Part shown: piece by piece, positions 57,710-64,000 of the stretch
Numbering within the stretch: position 1 is the first letter of the stretch
Layout of the letters: each line of letters opens with the position of its first letter
Assembly: GCA_007258455.2 (NCBI GenBank)
Contig: VDFB02000001.1
Location: forward strand, 14,405,747 to 14,469,746
Direction of reading: 5' to 3'
DNA length: 64,000 bases
DNA from: Sequoia sempervirens
Lineage: Eukaryota > Streptophyta > Pinopsida > Cupressales > Cupressaceae
Notes under the pieces: model-generated
Told to the model about the DNA's origin: nothing
Databases searched by the model: none
The model's input: only the letters and a program-made list of their open reading frames with translations
Translations under genes and position numbers: made by a program

Positions 57710-59699
57710 ATGGAGGAAAGGATCAATGTGCTTATTTATATGAGGAAAATAGAAACTAGAAGTTCGAAAGCTGTAGAGTTTCTGCATTTATCTCCTCCAA
57801 GAAGAGTAGGGAGGACTCTTAGAAGGACTGTTCCTTCTCCTAGAATTCAGTCGACACCACTTGGTGTTGTTGACAAGACACTATTTTCATACAAAAGGAG
57901 AAGAAGAGACCCTCAAGTTAGGCGTTCAACATCTCCTGCTCTTAGAATAGTACTTTCTGCCTCCTCATTAGGGGCTTTCAATTGTTCAATATATAATATT
58001 TCTGCTACAGCAAATACCTCTTAACCAAGTTCAAGTTCTGCTTCAGCAAGCATACCAACGCATTCTAGCTCAATGGCAGCACCAAGGGCCTTTGCTTTCA
58101 TACCATTCAACCAGGGTAGTCCCCTTAATCTAGCACAACATGATGATATTCCATTAGCAGCGTTAAAAGGGTTATCAGAGTTCACTGGAGAAGGACAAGT
58201 GACACCTTTTGAGCATATTAGAGATGTGGCAGCATTGTTCAATGTGCATCATGTGACACATGAAAATGTAGCTGTGAGATTGCTAGCTATGTCTTTCAAG
58301 AAGAAGGCATTGGAATGGTTTAGAAGCTTTCTAGTGGGTTCTATAAGAACATGGGATGAGCTTGGTGATGAATTTACCAAATTTTTTGAGGAAAATTTTG
58401 ATCACCTATCTTTGGTAGAGCAGCTAACAACCATCAAAAGAGCCCCACAAGAACAAATGGCGGACTTCAATATCCGACTTCAAAAAACTTGGAATAGAAT
58501 ACATGCTATGGTAAGGCTTTCTGCTGATTATGCATTCTTATATTATTTTAGAAGTTTAAATAGTGATATTGCAGTCATGATACAGTCCATGGGGGGTATT
58601 TCGTTACCTCAAGCTTATAACATAGCTATTAAGGCAGAAAATAACCTCATTCAAGCAGGTAAATTAGCACCTAGGCCACCTATTCCCTATTTCCCTGAAA
58701 TTTAATCAAATATGTCATTGCAAATGCCCTCTTTAGCCCCTTTGCCTATTTTTCCGGCATTACCCATAACTGTGAGCCAGGAAGTATCAGCTGCAGGACC
58801 ATCAAATGAATTGCAAGAGATCAAGTCTAGTTAGCATAAGATAGAAAGCATTTTACAAACTATGGGAAATCAGTTGATCAACATGAAGAAACAGTCTCAA
58901 GGGGCAAGGCCAAATTTCCAACAGCAAAACCAACAGCAAGGACAAAATGTAAATCAGTCTTATCAAAATCAGGGATATCAGTACCAACAAAATAGGAAAC
59001 CTTATCAAGGTGGTTATCAGAGGCAAAATGTTAGTCAAAGGCCATTCCAATCTTATAATCCAGCTCCTCTCAATGCTGCAAGTCCAGTGAAGGATATGGT
59101 TCCAGCCCAAAAAAACTTTGTGATGGAAAATGAATGGTGTCATTCATGCAATCAAGCACATAACCCAGCCTCATGCTCAAATGGGGTAGTTAATCAGGCA
59201 TTTATGGTCCAAAACATTGTTATTCCACAACCAGATACACCTGCTAATATACCTAAACACCAACCAAATATACATTTTAATGAGATTGCCTTTTTGAATT
59301 GGCAAAGTGGAGAGTTTTGTGGTGTGAATGTTGATTCAACAATTGCAGCCAATACAAGAACTAAGAAAAGATCTCTAGAGGTGGAGCAATCAGCTGATAA
59401 AGACAAGGGGCCCACAACTATAGAAGCATCATCCACACCTATTCTAAATGTATCAAAAGGAACTATTGTCTTACCAATCAATGGGCAGCCTCACAAGAAT
59501 AAAGAACCAGTTGCTGCTAAAGTACATCAAAAGGTACCTTTAACCATACCTTATAATATTGTGGACAACATGAAGAAGATGAATGTGAATATGGCCATGT
59601 GGGACTCCTTAAGCATTCTAGGACAGACCGATCTACTTAAAAGGGCATTAGTTGAAGATATAAATCCTGAACAAGTTGTTGTTGATTCCCAAAGAGTCA
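57710..59699 (+). pseudogene. Gag of element D
   Basis: Starting at MEERINVLIYMRKIE, the frame has an arginine-rich segment (YKRRRRDPQVRR) and a serine-rich stretch with an in-frame TAA (58022-58024). The capsid core shows FNQGSPLNLAQHDDI, VRLLAMSFKKKALEWFRSF and FEENFDHLSLVEQL. Further stops lie at 58703 and 58832, all in one frame. A glutamine/asparagine-rich linker leads to a zinc knuckle CHSCNQAHNPASC near 59140, with spacing CX2CX3HX4C, one residue shorter than the common CX2CX4HX4C. The protein would assemble the particle and bind RNA. Confidence 0.88.
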
Positions 59700-60862
59700 T
59701 AATGGCTAATGATGATCAAGAGAAAGTTGTTAATGATGTTTCATTGATTATTGGTAAAAATTTAGTGCACAATTGTATGGTAGATAGTGGTGCTACCTGC
59801 TCTGTGATGCCCAAGCAAGTGGTTGATCAGTTAGTTTTGAAGTATGAAGCTTTAGAAAAAGGAGTAGTCCAATTGGATGGCTCATCTGTTAATACAGTGG
59901 GTCTTATCAAAGATGCTAGCTTAACTCTGCATGCTTGCCCTAATTTCTCAATTTCCCTAGACATTTATGTGGCAAATGTGCCTCCATATTTCAAGGTATG
60001 TTTGTCATGAGAGTTTATGGCTAAAATAGGGGGCTACCTTTCGTCTGACTGGTCTCACATGTTGTTTCGTACTAGGTATGGAACTAAAGTAACCATTAAG
60101 TATGAGTTACTTGAAAAAGACAATATAGAACCTTATGTACCCAGTGCCATAAATTCCAATTGTATAATTTTTGAGCAAGATGAGCATGATGTTGTTTTTG
60201 ATCCTTGCATTGCTATCAATGACATTCCTGATATACTTCTAGATGAGTGTGCATCAGGCCAAACTTCTAGTGCTAAGAGTGACTTGGTGTCAGATGCTGG
60301 TATGGGTAACTACATGTTTCAAGAAGCTGACATAGTGATGCCTAACTTGGTTAAGAGGCCAGTGAATGATTGTGATCAACAAGATGAAGTTTGGGAAATG
60401 TATTTTGATGGCTCAAGGAGCAGGCATGGTGCTGGTGGGGGTGCATTATTGGTCTCCTCAAGAGCTGAAAGATATTATGCAGCCTTTAGGTTTGTGTTTT
60501 CATGCACTAATAACATAGCAGAATATGAAGGTCTCATTCAAGGGCTAGAATGGGCAAGGAAACGTGGGATTAAGTGTTTGAAGGTGCATGGGGATAGTGA
60601 ATTGGTAGTAAATCAGGTTAGAGGCTTGAATGTTGTTAAAAATGATTTTCTTAAATTGTATAAGCACAAGGTTTGGGACCTCCTTGAGGATTTTCAAGCT
60701 TTCAACATCATTTCAATTCCAAGGAAACAGAATCAGCATGCTGATAGATTAGCAGCTGTGGGAGCTCAGTTTGACATTCTGAACAATGTAAGCAAGGAAT
60801 GTAATCAGCAGCACATCAAGGTTGTTATCAGGCCTTCAGTGCCCAACAACAATGTTAACTAG
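59700..60862 (+). pseudogene. Protease and accessory RNase H of element D
   Basis: The protease has NCMVDSGATCSVMPKQ with an intact Asp-Ser-Gly (from 59783). An in-frame TGA at 60008-60010 lies within the C-terminal part, which continues EFMAKIGGYLSSDWSHM. After an acidic linker the accessory RNase H reads EMYFDGSRSRHGAGGG, NIAEYEGLIQGLEWA, HGDSELVVNQVRGL and NQHADRLAAVGA. All four catalytic acids are present (codons at 60407, 60521, 60593 and 60743). The frame ends at TAG 60860-60862, before the RT. Confidence 0.88.
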
Positions 60863-62474
60863 TAGGTCTTTGAGAGCGATGAGTAGATTCTGCAGTTTCT
60901 ACTTGAAGAAGACGTATTTGTAGCATCAAACCAATAGAGTTAAACAGCAATATGGAGACTAGGTACTACAATTGAAGAATAACAAGTTTCCTAAAGGTTT
61001 GGTCACCTTAGAAAGTATTTTCAACTTTGATGATCAGGCTAAAAGTAGTAAAGACAACTTATTAGTTCAGCAAGATCATTATGAGGACTTAGAAATTGCA
61101 CCCAAAAGAAGCCTCAAGATAGGAAAAATAAACACTGCTGTTGAAAAGTAGTCTTTTCTGCAATTATTCCAAGAATTCATTGACATATTCGCCTAGGAAT
61201 ATGGAGATTTGAAGGGATTTGATCCATGTCTTGCACGACATACAATAGAATTGGAGCCAACAGCCAAGCCCATAAGGCAAAAATAGAGGCCAGTTAATCC
61301 CAAACTGGAGCCACTAATGCAGAAAGAGGTCTTCAGACTTATAGAAAGTGGGATTATCTTTCCCATCAAGCACACTAGCTGGGTTGCAAATCTAGTTCAT
61401 GTCAGGAAGAAGGACGAAGAGCTTAGATTATATGTAGACTTCAGAGATTTGAACAAAGCTTTGTTAAAGGATAGGCACCCCCTTCCGTCCATGGAGCAGA
61501 TTCTTCAATGTGTATCAAGTTCTGAACGTTTTTCTTTGCTAGATGGATATTCTGGCTATAACCAGATTTTGGTAAGGGAAGGAGATCAATTTAAGACTAC
61601 CTTCACCACAAAGTGGGGCACAATGGCGTATAGGAAAATGCCATTTGGTTTGTCTAACGCTAGAAAAACCTTCCACAAGGCTATGGACATGGCCTTTAGC
61701 AAATTAATGTATAAGTTTGTCTTAGTATATCTTGATGACATCACTGTTTATTCCAAGAAGACAACAAATCACATTAACCATTTGAGGCAGGTTTTTGAAC
61801 GTTGTCGGGAGTTTGGTATATCATTGAACCCCAAGAAGTGTGTTTTCTCTATTCATGAAGGAAAGCTTCTTGGGTATGTTGTATCTAGGGAAGGGATTAA
61901 TGTGGATCCTAAAAGAGTTACAGCAATCCTAGAGCTGCCTTTACCTCCGCATAAGAAAGGGCTTCAAAGTTTCATTGGTCATATCAATTTTGTTAGGATA
62001 TTTCTCCCTGATATTGCAGCCTTGCTAAAACCCCTTACAGCTATGTTAAAAAAGAATGCAGAGTTTAGATGGACCCGAGAAGCAAGGGACAATTTTCAAA
62101 AGATCAAGGAGGCGTTAGCTTCAACCCCAACATTAGTCAACCCAGATTTCAGTAAGGATTTTACCTTGTATGCTTTTGGTAGTTTTGATGTAATCTTTGC
62201 AATCTTGGTGCAAAAAAATGTAGAAGGGTTGGAACAACCCATTGCTTTTTTCAGTAAAGGTCTAGAAGACTACGAGCAGAAGTATACCTTCATGGAAAAA
62301 CATGTGCTGGCTGTTGTGAAAATTTTGAATAAATTTAGACATCTATTGTCTCATAACAAAATTCATCTTCTAGTGGCACATTCCAGTGTGAAGGAGTTCT
62401 TACTCAGCAAAGATCTAAGTGAAAAATGGGCTGGATGGATCACAAGAGTTATGGAGTATGATGTGGATATCTAG
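60863..62474 (+). pseudogene. RT and RNase H of element D
   Basis: The first 450 bases are a degraded linker; from about 61145 the frame reads LFQEFIDIFA-stop-EYGDLKGFDP, then LEPTAKPIRQK. RT proper has SGIIFPIKHTSWVANLV, VRKKDEELRLYVDFRDLN, LLDGYSGYNQILV, WGTMAYRKMPFGLSNA and the catalytic VYLDDITVYSK (YLDD at 61728-61739). RNase H follows from about 62150 (FTLYAFGSFDVIFAIL, EKHVLAVVKILNKFRH), in which the first catalytic acid looks altered. A TAG at 62472-62474 interrupts before integrase. Confidence 0.9.
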
Positions 62475-63857
62475 GTCACTAAATTGGTAAGGGGTAAAGG
62501 TTTATGCCAGCAACTGGCTAATGAAGATTTTTTAATAGTAGAGGATCAATGAGACTCAATTTTGGTCAATGTTGGGACAACAGATGATAAAGCTACCAAC
62601 TGGTTGCAGGAAATGTCACATTTCTTGAACACCGGGAAATGTCCACCTAATCTGAACAGAACAAAGAGGAGGTACTACCGACTTCGGTCTATTCCCTTCG
62701 TCTTGATTGATGATGTGTTGTATAGGAAAGATCACAGTGCAGTACTACTCAAGTGTATTGATAATGATCAAGTGGGTCAAATATTACATGAGTTCCATGA
62801 CAGACCCTCTAGAGGTCACTATGTTGCAAGGACAACAGCCTATAAGATTTTAAGAGCAGACTATTATTGGCCTGACTTGTTCAAAGATGCACATACGTAT
62901 GTCAGGAGATGTTCCAAATGTGCCTTATTTTCAAGAAAAGAAAAGCTTGTTGCTTTGCCATTGCAACCAATTCAGATAAAACAGCCATTTATGAAGTGGG
63001 GAATTGACTTCATAGGGGTAATTAACCCACCCTCAAGTGTAGGTCATCAGTGGATTATCACAGCAATGGATTACTTTACACGATGGACAGAAGCTTTGCC
63101 TCTGAAGGAAGCTAATGAAATAGCAGTGTTGATTTTTTATGAAAACATTGTTTGCAAATTTGGAGTCCCAGATTCTATAATTTCTGACAATTCCCTGGCA
63201 TCTGTTGGTTTGAAGGTTGTTGATTGGGCATTAAAGAATGGCATTTACTTGAACACAAGCTCCAACTATTATCCTCAGGGCAACGGACTTGCAGAGTCCA
63301 CTAATAAAAATTTGATTAACATTATCAAAAGGACACTTCAAAGAAATCAGAGGGATTGTCATACCAAGCTAACGACTGCTCTTTGGGTAGACATAAATAC
63401 CCCTAAGAGGGTGATTAGGAACTCGCCTTACATGTTGGTGTATGGTAAAGAAGCAAAATTACCTATCTCTACTGAGTTGTCCGCCTTGGACATTGCCAGT
63501 CAGCTGGTCCTATTTGAACATACTGACCCACTTGCCTTAAGATATACTCAGCTGATGGAGTTGGAAGAAGCTAGAAACAAGGCTATGAAGAACATGGAGC
63601 GTCAGCAAATCCTGACTAAGATAACATTTGATAAGAGAACTAGATCAAGAGATTTCATGATGGGAGATCTTGTGTTGAAGTGGGATGTTCTAAAAAGCAG
63701 GCCAAGCCATCACACCAAGTTTGACAACATGTGTTCGGGTCCATTTATTATCAAAGACTGCAAAGAACACAATGCTTACCAACTAGCCACAACTAAGGGT
63801 GAAATACTTCCTATCCCAGTCAATGGGATACACCTCAAGCCTTGCTTTGAATTTTGA
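62475..63857 (+). pseudogene. Integrase of element D
   Basis: After a stop near 62550 the frame is open to 63857. The zinc domain shows HEFHDRPSRGH and CSKCALF. The core carries GIDFIGVINPPSS (Asp 63006-63008), ISDNSLAS (Asp 63186-63188) and GNGLAESTNK (Glu 63294-63296), giving a complete DD35E set. The C-terminal domain has GDLVLKWDVLKSRPSHHTKFD and ends IPVNGIHLKPCFEF. It lacks a chromodomain. This is the only Ty3 integrase in the window with all catalytic residues and a long open frame. Confidence 0.9.
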
Positions 63858-64000
63858 TGAGGCTCATCCAATTTATATATTAGGTTAGGTTTTATGTTTT
63901 CACTAAGTGTTTTTGCACCTTAGCTTAATTGTTTTTTCATTCCCTAAGTGTTGTCCCAGCATGATAAATAGTTTCACTTCAGTTTTTCCTATTTTCAATA
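63858..64000 (+). other. Start of the 3' untranslated region of D
   Basis: Matches the segment after the integrase of B; the window ends before the polypurine tract and 3' LTR. Confidence 0.75.

Larger units (their letters stand above)
54550..64000 (+). mobile_element. Element D: Ty3/Tat-like retrotransposon, family of B
   Basis: D is the best preserved large element: a 3038-bp 5' LTR, primer site, gag, protease, accessory RNase H, RT, RNase H and integrase, then a 3' untranslated start. The 3' LTR is outside the window. Gag through accessory RNase H share one frame (57710 to 60862) and RT through integrase another (61317 to 63857, extendable upstream). Only isolated stops break them, many of which fit C-to-T or G-to-A changes. 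Confidence 0.93.

Overview
The window looks like repeat-dense intergenic DNA from a large plant nuclear genome. Everything recognisable is retrotransposon: Ty3 elements with plant-type accessory RNase H domains, a chromovirus, a Tork-like copia element, a TRIM and a LINE remnant. The size of the LTRs (1.6-3.0 kb) and the nested layout suit a gymnosperm or another giant plant genome, but this is inference. I see no host gene, tRNA, rRNA, CRISPR or viral insertion that I can support.

Layout. Two copies of one old Ty3/Tat-like element (family A) form the scaffold, both on the + strand. Copy A1 covers 1-3653 and continues from 20632 to about 30290. Copy A2 covers about 40342-54549. A1 is split inside gag by element B (3654-20631, - strand, Ty3/Tat-like, TSD gttcc). 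B is itself split inside its reverse transcriptase by element C (8685-14124, + strand, 5.4-kb chromovirus with chromodomain, TSD ccatc/cgatc). A2 is split in its AT-rich leader by a 2771-bp composite insertion (40666-43436, TSD acact), made of a complete 361-bp TRIM followed by a long LTR-like body. A2 is broken again downstream of pol by element D (from 54550 past the window end, + strand), a second member of family B. A 5'-truncated LINE fragment lies at about 30291-31810. Element E, a Tork-like copia element on the - strand, lies at 32543-39772 and has lost one end.

How the parts work together. Each Ty3 element carries gag, aspartic protease, reverse transcriptase (RT), RNase H and integrase. 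Families A and B/D also carry a second RNase H of the archaeal/plant accessory type (aRNH). It sits between protease and RT, rather than after the RT-RNase H block as in well-known angiosperm Tat elements. All elements hold premature stops or frameshifts, many explained by C-to-T or G-to-A changes, so none looks autonomous today. D is the best preserved.

Most interesting signals: the PR-aRNH-RT order; a roughly 40-bp imperfect hairpin and GCGAGAC-like words shared by LTRs of a Ty3 family and a copia element; a tandem array of about 200 bp built on a near-palindrome, whose copy number helps explain LTR length; the TRIM whose whole internal region is a PBS, a tRNA T-arm-like hairpin and a PPT; and identical loss of catalytic residues in both copies of family A.
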